A stretch of 64,000 bases of DNA from JAMQPK01 sp035937795. Lineage in GTDB: Bacteria > Acidobacteriota > Vicinamibacteria > Vicinamibacterales > JAMQPK01. Shown piece by piece: positions 50,748 to 62,532 of this stretch. The stretch is taken from contig DASZHO010000035.1 of NCBI GenBank assembly GCA_035937795.1, positions 41,247 to 105,246 on the forward strand, written 5' to 3'. How positions within the stretch are numbered: position 1 is the first letter of the stretch; each line of letters starts with the position of its first letter. The translations under genes were made by a program, and so were the position numbers. The notes beneath the pieces were generated by a model. It saw nothing but the letters and a program-made list of their open reading frames with translations, had not been told where the DNA came from and did not search any database.

Positions 50748-53306
50748 CTACCGGACGATGTATCTCTTTATGTTGAGCTGCTTGATTCTCGCGTCCAGCG
50801 TCGTGCGCGGCATTCCAAGCTTGGCGGCCGCGCCATTTCGCCCGGCAACTTTTCCGTTGCTGTCCGCCAAAGCCTTCTCGATCATTTTCTTTTCGTAACT
50901 CTGGAGGATGTCGGTCAGAGCGCCCGGCTTTGGAAGATCCGGCATCCGGCCCGAGAGCCACGCCGGGTCGACAGAGAACGTGTCGCCATTGCAGAGGATC
51001 ACCGAACGCTCAACAATGTTCTGCAACTCACGGATATTCCCCGGCCAGTGATAGGACTGGCATAACGCCAGGGTATTTTTGTCGATCTTGTTGATCTGCT
51101 TCCTGGCCTTGGCCGCATAGCGTTTGACGAAGTACTCGACCAGCATCGGGATGTCCTCCTTCCGCTGTCGGAGGGGCGGCACATCGATCGGAAACACATT
51201 CAGCCGGTAGAAGAGGTCGGCGCGAAATGTTCCTGCAGCAATGGCTGCCGGCAAATCGCGGTTGGTGGCCGCGATGATTCGAACATCGATGGGGATGGCG
51301 CGATTGCCCCCCACGCGTTCAAATTGGCGCTCCTGCAGCACTCGAAGCAACGTAATCTGAGTTTCCGCGGGAAGCTCCCCGATCTCATCGAGAAAAATCG
51401 TGCCGGAGTCCGCCAGCTCGAAACGGCCCTGCCGGCGCTGCAGGGCACCCGTGAACGCTCCCTTCTCGTGGCCGAACAATTCCGAGGCAATGAGCGCAGA
51501 GGGAATCGAGGCGCAATTCACGCCGAGAAAAGCGTGGCCGGCACGATCCGACCGCTTGTGAATGGCGCGCGCAATCAATTCCTTGCCGGTGCCGGTTTCG
51601 CCCGTGATCAGCACCGTCGAATTGGTGGGAGCGACGTTCACGACGCCGGACAGGACGGTTTTCAAGGCGGACGCGGAGCCCACGATCTCCTCGAACATGA
51701 AGGCCTGATCGAGTTGCTCGCGCAACGCGACGTTCTCCTGCCGGGTTCTGTCCTCCGCGTGCTTGCGTTCCTCGATATCGGTACCGGTCGCATACCAGCG
51801 GATGACCTTGCCGCGTTCGTCGAGCAGCGGCTTATACAGGATGAGGAACCATCGGAATTCGCCATCCCTGCGGCGGACTCGCCGTTCGTACTGGAATGGG
51901 ACCCCTCGCGCGATCGCCGCTGCGCGGAAGTCGCGCAACCTCTCGGAATCCTCGGGATGAAAGACCTCGCCAAAGCGATCCGATCGCACTTCTTCTTTCG
52001 TCAGGCCGGTGTACTCCAGCACCGCCTGATTCGCGTATTGAAATTCTCCGTCAGCCCCGATCGCGATGGTGAGCTGGGGCAGGACGTCGATGATCGTTCG
52101 AAGCTCAGCTTCGCTCTTGGCTATTTCGTCGAACGCCTGTTCTAATTCATCCCTGGCCTGCCGGTGTTCAGTCACATCCATCACGGCCCCTAGAAATTCG
52201 AGCCCGCCCGAGCCATCTTGCACCGCATGAGCCACGACGTGGACGTGCTTGACTGACTGGTCCGGCAATAGCAGGCGATATTCCAGGTCGCAATCCTTAC
52301 CCTGATTGGTTGCACGAGCGACTCGCTCCTGAACCATGGCCTTGTCTTCCGGATGAACGCGTTGGAGGATTGCCTCCACGGAGGGCTCGGTCGCGCGGTC
52401 GTATCCAAAGATTCGAAAGGTCTCTTCCGACCAGCGCATGTCCAGCAAGGAGGCTTTGCAACCGAAACTGCCGGTGCGGCTCAGGAGCTGCGCTTCGGCG
52501 AGGTACGCTTCACTGCGTCGCAGCTCCTCTTCTGCTTTTTTGCGCTCGTCGATATCGGTCACCAGGTTATACCAGCGGACAATGCGCCCTTCGGCATCGC
52601 GCTGCGGACGTCCTCGCAGCAGGAACCAGCGGTAGCCGCCGTCGGTCCCACGGCTGCGGTGCTCGACCTCAATCGGCTGCCCGGTTTCGATCGCGCGCCT
52701 CCAGGCGTCGACCAGGCGAGGAAGGTCATCCGGATGAAGAACGTCGCTGGTCGCCCACTTCTTCAATTCCTCGGTCGTCTTCCCGAAATACTCCAAGGTC
52801 TGGCGGTTGATGAGCTCGACCCCGCCGGCCGCGTCACAAGTAGACACAAACCCGGGAAGGCTGTCGACGATCAGGCGGAGGTCCTGTTCGCTCGCGCGAA
52901 GGGCAGCCTCGGCGCGTTTCCGGTCTTCGATGTCGGTGTTCGTTCCGAACCATCGGACAACCGCTCCATCATTGTCGAGCGACGGAGTCGCACGGAAGAG
53001 AAACCAGCGATACAGGCCGTCGAAACGGCGGAAGCGTCCTTCAATTTCAGCCGGCTGGCGAGCAGCCAGAACGGATCGCCAGTAATCCACCAGCCCGTTC
53101 AAATCATCCGGGTGCACGGCGGCGGTCCAGCCCGAATCACGCGCTTGTTCGACGGTGAGACCGGTGTAGTCGAGCCAGCGCCGGTTGAAGAAGTCGGCGG
53201 ATCCGTCCGAACGGGCGGACCACGCCAGCGTGGGGATCGTGTCAAGCACGCGACGGGTGTCTTGTGCCTGCCAGGCCGCTTCGGGGCCCGGTCCTGGGTC
53301 TAACAC
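50748..53306 (-). CDS. Sigma54-dependent transcriptional activator with four PAS domains
   Basis: An 852-residue activator: PAS repeats at about 20-140, 145-265, 275-390 and 400-515, a short coiled segment, an AAA+ domain (Walker A GETGTGKE near 567, GAFTGA near 615) and a C-terminal Fis-type helix-turn-helix (GMPRTTLDARIKQLNI). It lacks a receiver domain, so the PAS domains themselves should sense a ligand or redox state. GAFTGA shows that it works with sigma54. It is divergent from a response-regulator pair. Confidence 0.95.
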   Translation of the reverse strand: MLDPGPGPEAAWQAQDTRRVLDTIPTLAWSARSDGSADFFNRRWLDYTGLTVEQARDSGWTAAVHPDDLNGLVDYWRSVLAARQPAEIEGRFRRFDGLYRWFLFRATPSLDNDGAVVRWFGTNTDIEDRKRAEAALRASEQDLRLIVDSLPGFVSTCDAAGGVELINRQTLEYFGKTTEELKKWATSDVLHPDDLPRLVDAWRRAIETGQPIEVEHRSRGTDGGYRWFLLRGRPQRDAEGRIVRWYNLVTDIDERKKAEEELRRSEAYLAEAQLLSRTGSFGCKASLLDMRWSEETFRIFGYDRATEPSVEAILQRVHPEDKAMVQERVARATNQGKDCDLEYRLLLPDQSVKHVHVVAHAVQDGSGGLEFLGAVMDVTEHRQARDELEQAFDEIAKSEAELRTIIDVLPQLTIAIGADGEFQYANQAVLEYTGLTKEEVRSDRFGEVFHPEDSERLRDFRAAAIARGVPFQYERRVRRRDGEFRWFLILYKPLLDERGKVIRWYATGTDIEERKHAEDRTRQENVALREQLDQAFMFEEIVGSASALKTVLSGVVNVAPTNSTVLITGETGTGKELIARAIHKRSDRAGHAFLGVNCASIPSALIASELFGHEKGAFTGALQRRQGRFELADSGTIFLDEIGELPAETQITLLRVLQERQFERVGGNRAIPIDVRIIAATNRDLPAAIAAGTFRADLFYRLNVFPIDVPPLRQRKEDIPMLVEYFVKRYAAKARKQINKIDKNTLALCQSYHWPGNIRELQNIVERSVILCNGDTFSVDPAWLSGRMPDLPKPGALTDILQSYEKKMIEKALADSNGKVAGRNGAAAKLGMPRTTLDARIKQLNIKRYIVR

Positions 53307-53403
53307 TCAACTAGCGTAGGAGGTGTCATGCTCGTGGGATATCACATATTTCTATGATGGACGGGTCGAGCGCGCAGGCGCTAGGCTACCCGGGGATTTC
53401 GAC

Positions 53404-54045
53404 GTGCGTGCGGCAATCTCGCAAAACCATATCGTCTATGTCGTGGACGATGACGTTCGCATGCGTGAAGCGTTGCGCGAGCTGTTCACATCGCATGACG
53501 TGCCGTCAGTCACATTCGGATCGGCCGCCGAGTACATCGAGTATACGAAGCCCGACCTGCCCGCTTGTCTCATCCTGGACGTGGAGCTGCCCGATATCAA
53601 TGGCCTGGATCTCCAACGGCTGCTGCGCGACCGATACCACCCGCCGATCGTCTTCATCACGGGACACGGCGACATCCCGTCGTCAGTTCGCGCGATCAAA
53701 GACGGCGCCGTAGACTTTCTGGTGAAACCATTCAGCCAGCAGGACCTCATGGCGGCGATAGAGGTCGCGATCGCGCGGGACCGCCACGCCCGGCTGGAGA
53801 GAGCCGAGCGCGCTCGCCTGCAGCAGCGCTACTCGTCGCTCACGCCGCGCGAAAGCCAGGTGCTGCCATTGATCGTCAGCGGCCTCCTGAACAAGCAGGC
53901 GGCGGCGGAGCTCGGGATCAGCGAGGTCACGCTCCAGATTCATCGAAGCCGGATTATGCAGAAGATGGCGGCGGACTCGTTCGCCGATCTTGTTCGAATG
54001 GCCGGGCAGTTGAACATCGCACTCGAGCGCAGGAAGCCGCAATGA
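53404..54045 (+). CDS. FixJ/NarL-type response regulator (receiver plus LuxR HTH)
   Basis: A receiver domain with VVDDD near the N-terminus, phospho-acceptor Asp59 in CLILDVELPD and Lys in FLVKPFS, followed by a LuxR-type helix-turn-helix (LTPRESQVLPLIVSGLLNKQ and VTLQIHRSRIMQKM). Spacing and length match FixJ. The GTG at 53404 has GGGGA upstream and gives 213 residues; a GTG at 53323 would add 27 poorly conserved residues. Its stop overlaps the next receiver's start (ATGA). Confidence 0.92.
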   Translation: MRAAISQNHIVYVVDDDVRMREALRELFTSHDVPSVTFGSAAEYIEYTKPDLPACLILDVELPDINGLDLQRLLRDRYHPPIVFITGHGDIPSSVRAIKDGAVDFLVKPFSQQDLMAAIEVAIARDRHARLERAERARLQQRYSSLTPRESQVLPLIVSGLLNKQAAAELGISEVTLQIHRSRIMQKMAADSFADLVRMAGQLNIALERRKPQ

Positions 54046-54449
54046 CACGTCCGAATCCACGATCCGTGGTGGCCGTCGTTGATGATGACCATCGGACGCT
54101 GGAGTCGCTGGCAGATTTGCTGGAGGCAGCTGGCTACGATGTTCGCCTGTACTCATCGGGCAGGATGGTTTGGGAACATGGCGGGTTGTCCGATATCGAT
54201 TGTTTGATTTCCGACATCGGTATGCCCGATATGAATGGCGTTGAATTGCGACGACTGGCTCTGTCGAAGCGGCCGGAGTTGCCGGTCATCCTGATTACCG
54301 GGCGTCCCGAGTTTCGGGCGCAGTACTCCTCGATCATCGAACGCGATCGTTACTTTGAAAAACCGTTCGACGGTCGCCAGCTGCTGGCAACCATCCGCAC
54401 GGCTCTCGGGGGCCTCAGACCGGGTCGTCCGAGGCTAGCGGAAGAGTGA
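54042..54449 (+). CDS. Single-domain response regulator (CheY/FixJ-receiver-like)
   Basis: A 135-residue protein made of one receiver domain: VVDDDHRTLES, phospho-acceptor Asp58 in CLISDIGMPDMNG, Thr in LITGRP and Lys in YFEKPFDG. No output domain. It is co-translated with the FixJ-type regulator and its 3' end overlaps the histidine kinase gene on the other strand by 35 nt. It could act as a phosphate sink or a competitor for the kinase. Confidence 0.9.
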   Translation: MTRPNPRSVVAVVDDDHRTLESLADLLEAAGYDVRLYSSGRMVWEHGGLSDIDCLISDIGMPDMNGVELRRLALSKRPELPVILITGRPEFRAQYSSIIERDRYFEKPFDGRQLLATIRTALGGLRPGRPRLAEE

Positions 54450-55878
54450 AGGCGAATGTCATTCCAGCGTCCTCGTTCGCCGTTGCCCAGACGCGGCCGC
54501 CATGCGCGTCGACGATCGAGCGGCAAATGGACAGGCCCATCCCCATGCCTGACTCTTTCGTCGTGAAGAAGGGTTCGAATATGAGCGCCGGGTCCTTGAT
54601 GCCGGAACCGTGGTCACGGACCTGAATCAGGAGCTCGTCCCCTTGGCGCCGTGAACTGAGCACGAGCGACTTCGCACGATCCGTCATTCCGGCCATCGCC
54701 TCTATCGCGTTATGGACAAGGTTGATCAGCGTTTGTTGAACTTGGACGTGGTCAGCCTCAATCATCGGCAGATCGGCCTCCAGGTCCGTTTCAACCACGA
54801 TGCTGCTGTCGCGAAGCTCGTCCGAAAGCACGCCGAGGACCTCGGAGACAATCTGGTTCATTTCCAGGAGCGCTTTGACGGGTGCGGCCTCCCTGAAGAG
54901 GGCGCGAATTCTCCGCACGACCTCGGCCGCGGAATGTCCGTCCCTGATGATCCGCTCAAGGGTTGCCTGAGCCCTCTCGAGATTTGGCGGATCGTGCGAC
55001 AGCCATGTTTGGCACGCCTCCGCATTGGTCACGACTGACGCCAGCGGCTGGTTGATTTCATGAGCAATGGACGCAGACAGCTGGGCGACAGTTGCGATCT
55101 GCCTGGCAGCAGACAGCTTTCGCCGGGTGCTGCGCAGAATTTCCTCCATCTCCCGGTTGTCGTTGATATCAAAGCTGACCGAATACCAGCAGACCACGCG
55201 ACCGTCCGGCTCGAGCAGCGGCGCGTTTCGCTGGTAGAACCACCGGTACTCTCCGTCGGCCCGCCGCGCCCGATACGTGTCTTCCCACGCCTCTCCCGTT
55301 TTCAGGGCGTGACGCCATTTCCGCCATCGAGCGTATCGATCGTCAGGATGGACGACGCGGAATCCTAGCTGCCCCACCTCCAGACCGAAAAAATCGACCA
55401 CGCGCCGGTTCACGTACTCCAGCGCGCCTTCGGCTGTCGAGCGCGCGACCTGAGCAGGGATCGTCTCCACGAGCAGCCGGAGGTGCTGTTCACTCTGGCG
55501 AAGGGCTTCTTCCGCGCGCTTCCGCTCATCGATATCCGTTTGCAGGACGCACCAACGCAGGATGCGTCCTTCCGCGTTTCGAACAGGGAGACCTTGGACG
55601 TGGAACCACCGGTAGACGCCATCCGCGCCCCGTTGGCGGAGTTCAACGTCATACGGCTTCCCGCTTTCGACTGACCGCCTCCAGACCGGAATCACCCCGG
55701 GAAGGTCGTCCGGGTGAACCGCGTCCGTGCTCGCCCAGCCCTTCAGTTCTTCGAGTGTCTTGCCGAAGTAGTCCAGGACCTGGCGGTTGACGAATTCGAC
55801 CTCTCCATCAGACGTCAGGACCGCAACGAGGGCGGAAATCCCGTCGACGATCTGGCGAAACGTGAGCTCGTTCTCCAC
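54415..55878 (-). CDS. PAS-containing sensor histidine kinase
   Basis: A 487-residue soluble kinase: PAS at about 5-120, PAS at about 125-250, a coiled dimerisation region with the phospho-acceptor His near 272 (SIAHEINQPLASVV), and a catalytic ATPase domain (NLVHNAIEAM, DHGSGI, MGMGLSICRSIVDAHGG). There is no membrane segment, so the signal is cytoplasmic. It resembles FixL-type kinases. The likely partners are the FixJ-type regulator and receiver encoded opposite it. Its first PAS domain is strikingly like PAS 2 of the sigma54 activator nearby. Confidence 0.94.
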   Translation of the reverse strand: MENELTFRQIVDGISALVAVLTSDGEVEFVNRQVLDYFGKTLEELKGWASTDAVHPDDLPGVIPVWRRSVESGKPYDVELRQRGADGVYRWFHVQGLPVRNAEGRILRWCVLQTDIDERKRAEEALRQSEQHLRLLVETIPAQVARSTAEGALEYVNRRVVDFFGLEVGQLGFRVVHPDDRYARWRKWRHALKTGEAWEDTYRARRADGEYRWFYQRNAPLLEPDGRVVCWYSVSFDINDNREMEEILRSTRRKLSAARQIATVAQLSASIAHEINQPLASVVTNAEACQTWLSHDPPNLERAQATLERIIRDGHSAAEVVRRIRALFREAAPVKALLEMNQIVSEVLGVLSDELRDSSIVVETDLEADLPMIEADHVQVQQTLINLVHNAIEAMAGMTDRAKSLVLSSRRQGDELLIQVRDHGSGIKDPALIFEPFFTTKESGMGMGLSICRSIVDAHGGRVWATANEDAGMTFAFTLPLASDDPV

Positions 55879-56240
55879 TGGGCCTTTTGACGGCGCCTTC
55901 TCGGCGCCGCGGATGGCTAGTGTACGCCGAACCGCAACAAGACTCCGGCGGAAGCTGTCCCGCGTTTATCGCTGTCCATGATGGCCGCCCGGGTGCTGCC
56001 GTTCATTTCGACGAGTATGGCGTTCCAGAACTCAGTGGGCCGGCGACGGGCGTTTCAAAGCGCTCCAGTGGGATTCCCCGCGATCAACTGGCTCGCAGAC
56101 GGTCGGCTCGCTGGATCGCCATCGCCCACCCTGGATACTTCAATGATGACCGAGGTGACCACAGGTTTGGCCAGGAGCCATGCGAGCGAGAGACGTGCCG
56201 GACTACATCCATGTATCCGCTTGCGGACGCTGCGAGGCCG
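55879..56240. other. Intergenic region without a recognisable gene
   Basis: About 360 nt upstream of the histidine kinase and downstream of the small wHTH gene. A + strand frame covering most of it has no family, no ribosome site and atypical composition. The right part should contain the kinase promoter. I see no repeat or hairpin worth naming. Confidence 0.4.
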
Positions 56241-56459
56241 TCAGGCGATCGCAAGGCTATAGCGGCCCGCATCATCACGTTTAAGCAGCCGGGATTCCAC
56301 CAACCGCTCGAGCACGGCGCAGCAGTCAACCGGTGATAGATCGAACAGGCGTGTCACTTGTGACTCGGTCAAGCGCATGCCCGGCATCTCTCGGAATTCC
56401 GCGGCGACGCGCCTCATGATCGACGCCATGCGCACGTCTCCTTTCGTACCCGCCATCAC
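56241..56459 (-). CDS. Small winged-helix-like protein (paralogue of the one at 39940-40167)
   Basis: A 72-residue protein with the same layout as its paralogue: a basic helix (IMRRVAAEFREMPGMRL), helix-turn-helix (TESQVTRLFDLSPVDCCAVL) and wing (RLVESRLLKRDDAGRYSL). Shared landmarks are EMPG before the HTH, a single Cys in the recognition helix, LLDRLV/VLERLV and the terminal F/SKTDKGFY or KRDDAGRY. Its ATG overlaps the stop of the Os1348-like gene (ATGA). Confidence 0.8.
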   Translation of the reverse strand: MMAGTKGDVRMASIMRRVAAEFREMPGMRLTESQVTRLFDLSPVDCCAVLERLVESRLLKRDDAGRYSLAIA

Positions 56460-56701
56460 TTCACGGTCTCCTCACCGGTTTTCAGACTGGATCGCTGCAA
56501 CCGTGGATCGATCCGGCGGGCGCCGTCGGACCACAGCATCGTGTCCGTCTGAACCAATGCCTCGACTTCGATCGCCGTAAGTTCCCACCCTTGCTCGATC
56601 AGACCAGCAAGCGTCGGTTCCGGCAGATCGGCAAATTGCAGCCGGAATTCCTCATCGGTGATAAGACGGCCTATGACTCGTTCGACGATTCGTTGTGACA
56701 T
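56456..56701 (-). CDS. Small Os1348/NHLP-clan-like protein
   Basis: An 81-residue protein with VIGRLITDEEFRLQFADLPE, LIEQGWELTAIEVEALV and a charged tail. The pattern RLxTDEEFR..F......L......LT..E..AL is that of the Os1348 family of the nitrile-hydratase-leader-like clan. Some clan members are leader-like peptides; others occur in small regulators of unknown use. No RiPP-modifying enzyme is nearby. It precedes and is coupled to the wHTH gene, so the two products may act together. Confidence 0.6.
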   Translation of the reverse strand: MSQRIVERVIGRLITDEEFRLQFADLPEPTLAGLIEQGWELTAIEVEALVQTDTMLWSDGARRIDPRLQRSSLKTGEETVK

Positions 56702-56874
56702 GGCGTCTCACGATCATGCGCAACCGGCGTGCCGACCTTCCCTTTGCCACGAAGGTGGCAATTCGCCGCAAAGATGCCTCAATCGACGTTCCGGCGGCGA
56801 TTGGCGTGTGCGTACGGATAGACAGGCTGTATATGGCTGTGCAGCGGGCAGGTGGGTGGGAGGAGAGAGTGGAT

Positions 56875-58866
56875 CTACGTATCCGACGGTGTCAACAGAC
56901 CGAGCTTTCGGAGGCGGGTGTACAACTGAATGCGCGTGATGCCCAGCCGTCTCGCCGCCTCGGCCTTGTTCCCATGCGTCTCGCGCATCACCCGCTCGAT
57001 CGCGTGGCGCTCAAGCGCATGCAAATCGGTCGGCAGCGCCGGTGGCGCGCTGTCCAACCCCTGGTCTCCGCCGCGCACGCCGGCGCGGAGAGGTGCAAGT
57101 GAGAGGTGCTGCGCCGCAATGAGTCCGCCTTGACAGAGAATCGCCGCGCGTTCGAGCGCATTGCGCAACTCCCGGACGTTGCCCGGCCAGTCGTACGCCA
57201 GCAAGGCCTGCTTCGCCTCCGGCGTCAGACCGGCGGGAGGGCGCCCGAACGATTGAGCGATGTCACCGAGAAAGGCCTCCGCCAGCGGCAGGAGGTCGCT
57301 TTTCCGGTCCCGCAACGGTGGCACGCGGATCTCGAAGACCTGGAGGCGATAATACAGATCGTTGCGGAAGTCTCCGCGCTCGACTCCTTTCCGCAGGTCG
57401 CGATTCGTCGCCGCGATGACGCGCACATTCGCCTTCAGCACCCGGGTCCCTCCCAGGCGCTGAAATTCGCGCTCTTGGAGGACACGCAGGAATTTCGCCT
57501 GTGCGGATGAGCTCATTTCGCTCACTTCGTCGAGCAACAAGACGCCCCCAGACGCCAGTTCAATCTGGCCGGGCTTGGCCTGGAGCGCGCCCGTGAACGC
57601 GCCGCGCTCGTGGCCAAACAACTCGGATTCCAGCAGTTGCTCGGGGAGCGCGGCACAATTGATCGCGACGAACGGGCCCTTCCTGCGCGGGGACGCGCGA
57701 TGAATCAGCCGCGCGACGACCTCCTTCCCCGTGCCGGATTCCCCTTGCAGGAGGACGGTCGTGTCGGTGTCCGCCACTTGCATCGCATGCTTCAGCACGG
57801 CCTTCCACTCCGCGGAGTCTCCGATCGCGCGACCCACGCCGGACTTCACATCGAGCTCTTCGGTGAGCACTTGAACACGCGCCTCCAGGCGTTCCTCGCG
57901 AGCGCGTGCTTCCGCCATGCGCCGCTCGGCCGCGGCCAGTTGTTCATGCGAGACCGCCAATGCGACGTAGTCGGCAATCCGCCGGGCAAGGGGAACATCG
58001 TTCTGAGAAAACGCGCACGCGCGCTTGGAGTGAAACGCGAGCCACATGCCCTGCTCGCGAGCGAACGTGTGAATCGCGAGCGATGACCGAAAGCCCGCCG
58101 CTACGATACGGTCGCGAAAATCGGGAGGATCGATCACGGGCACACGCTCTGTGCTGAAATCTCGAAGGATGACAACCTCCTGCTCACGAGGCACCGCGTG
58201 CAGGAGACGGGCGTATTCCGGAAACGCGTCGTTTGAACGAGCTTCCAGGACAATCGATCCATCGTGATCATGAAAGGACAGCCCCATGTGATCGTGCGGT
58301 AAGACCCAGCCTACGATCTCCGACACGCGAGGAAAGACACGCCGGATATCGAGCACGCTCGCAATAGTGCGCAGCAACTCCACCGAGCTCTCGAGATTGA
58401 TTGCCCGTTCGCGCTCCAGCGTCGCGACATGCGCCTGCCGCCCGAGACGCTCACGCGACAACGCCAGAGCGATGTAGTCGACCAGACGCGTCGTCAGGGT
58501 CAGCTCGCGTTCGGCGTAGGCGTCAGGACGACGTGACAGCAACTCCAGCAAGCCACTTGGGCGCGCATCAATCAGGATCGGTACCCGCAGCCCCGACTGA
58601 AATCCTCTCTGGCGATCCTGCTCGTCGACAAAGAGGCGTGGAGCTGCCGGGGCGTCGGGGGGCGCGTCTTCGCTGCGAGTCCGCCCCTCGGCGCCGTCCG
58701 GGCTGACGTAGTGCTCGTATTCGCCTGCATCGTCGTTCAGCAGCGCGAGCCGTGCCTCGTCGTGCGGGACAATCCGGCCGGCGATCTCGCCGAGACGCGG
58801 GAAGCTCTGACGGACGTCGGCGGCCGCCGCCAGCGTCGACAAGAGCTCATGAAACGCGTCGATCAT
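56875..58866 (-). CDS. Sigma54-dependent transcriptional activator with GAF sensor domains
   Basis: A 663-residue activator: two GAF-like domains (about 5-165 and 180-320, with parallel segments FPRLGEIAGRIVPHDEARLALL and FPRVSEIVGWVLPHDHMGLS), a coiled segment, an AAA+ domain (GESGTGKE near 374, GAFTGA near 422) and a Fis-type helix-turn-helix (NKAEAARRLGITRIQLYTRL). The paired GAF domains look like a duplication and resemble FhlA/NifA layout. The ATG at 58866 starts the first GAF; GTG or TTG just upstream and a longer start at 58998 are possible. It is divergent from the stress-protein gene. Confidence 0.93.
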   Translation of the reverse strand: MIDAFHELLSTLAAAADVRQSFPRLGEIAGRIVPHDEARLALLNDDAGEYEHYVSPDGAEGRTRSEDAPPDAPAAPRLFVDEQDRQRGFQSGLRVPILIDARPSGLLELLSRRPDAYAERELTLTTRLVDYIALALSRERLGRQAHVATLERERAINLESSVELLRTIASVLDIRRVFPRVSEIVGWVLPHDHMGLSFHDHDGSIVLEARSNDAFPEYARLLHAVPREQEVVILRDFSTERVPVIDPPDFRDRIVAAGFRSSLAIHTFAREQGMWLAFHSKRACAFSQNDVPLARRIADYVALAVSHEQLAAAERRMAEARAREERLEARVQVLTEELDVKSGVGRAIGDSAEWKAVLKHAMQVADTDTTVLLQGESGTGKEVVARLIHRASPRRKGPFVAINCAALPEQLLESELFGHERGAFTGALQAKPGQIELASGGVLLLDEVSEMSSSAQAKFLRVLQEREFQRLGGTRVLKANVRVIAATNRDLRKGVERGDFRNDLYYRLQVFEIRVPPLRDRKSDLLPLAEAFLGDIAQSFGRPPAGLTPEAKQALLAYDWPGNVRELRNALERAAILCQGGLIAAQHLSLAPLRAGVRGGDQGLDSAPPALPTDLHALERHAIERVMRETHGNKAEAARRLGITRIQLYTRLRKLGLLTPSDT

Positions 58867-59029
58867 CCTCAACACCCCGTCAGGTCCCGATATTACTCGC
58901 TTCAGAGCCGTCTCGCGCGGTACAAGCCGTGATGGCCTGATGGATTCGACTGCGCAGCCTCGTGCGTATCCGGAGACAGATTGAATACGGCTACGCACCG
59001 CATGGGCACGAATGCCGTCTCATCTGGCA

Positions 59030-59045
59030 CGGCATCCTCTTTGCC
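59030..59045 (+). promoter_or_regulatory. Candidate sigma54 (-24/-12) promoter for the universal stress protein gene
   Basis: CGGCATCCTCTTTGCC matches the consensus TGGCACGNNNNTTGCA in register: GG and GC separated by exactly 10 nt, with GGCA and TTGC intact. It predicts a start near 59056, 24 nt before the GTG of the stress-protein gene. The divergent neighbour encodes a sigma54 activator, which is where such a promoter is expected. Confidence 0.65.
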
Positions 59046-59557
59046 TTCTCGGCTCTGAGATGCTCGGGGCAGGCGATCCGTGATCACGCTCACACGCATT
59101 CTCGTCGCGACAGATTTCAGCGAGGCGTCCAACGCGGCGCTGCTGTACGGCCGCGAGCTGGCGCGCTCATTTGGAGCGCGGTTGGACCTCTTGCATGTGG
59201 TGCCCAATCTGGCGAAGTACTACGCCGCAGAGGCGTACACCGCGGCATACCCGGAGATTGAGGAGGGCATGGAGGAGGCGGCCCGGCGCGACATCGACAG
59301 GCTCCTGACCGATGAAGATTACCGCCGTGGCGCCCGCGCGATCCTGAGAACGCTTCAGCTGCCGGCCGACGCCATTGTCCAACACGCGCGCGACGAGAAG
59401 ATCGACCTCATCGTCATCGGCACGCACGGGCGAGGTGGGGTGAAGCACCTGTTAGTGGGCAGCGTGGCCGAGCATGTCGTGCGCACCGCGCCGTGCCCCG
59501 TCTTGACGGTGCGTCATCCGGAACACGAGTTCGTGTCGGTCGAGGCACCCAGCGCCA

Positions 59558-62530
<2,973 letters not shown>

Positions 62531-62532
62531 GT

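Noticed and set aside
52353..53303. 316-codon + strand frame over the PAS domains
   Set aside because: Antisense to conserved PAS repeats, no start signal.
56456..56701. RiPP precursor assignment for the Os1348-like peptide
   Set aside because: No modifying enzyme, protease or exporter suited to RiPPs is nearby and the C-terminus has no obvious core; treated as a small regulator-like protein.
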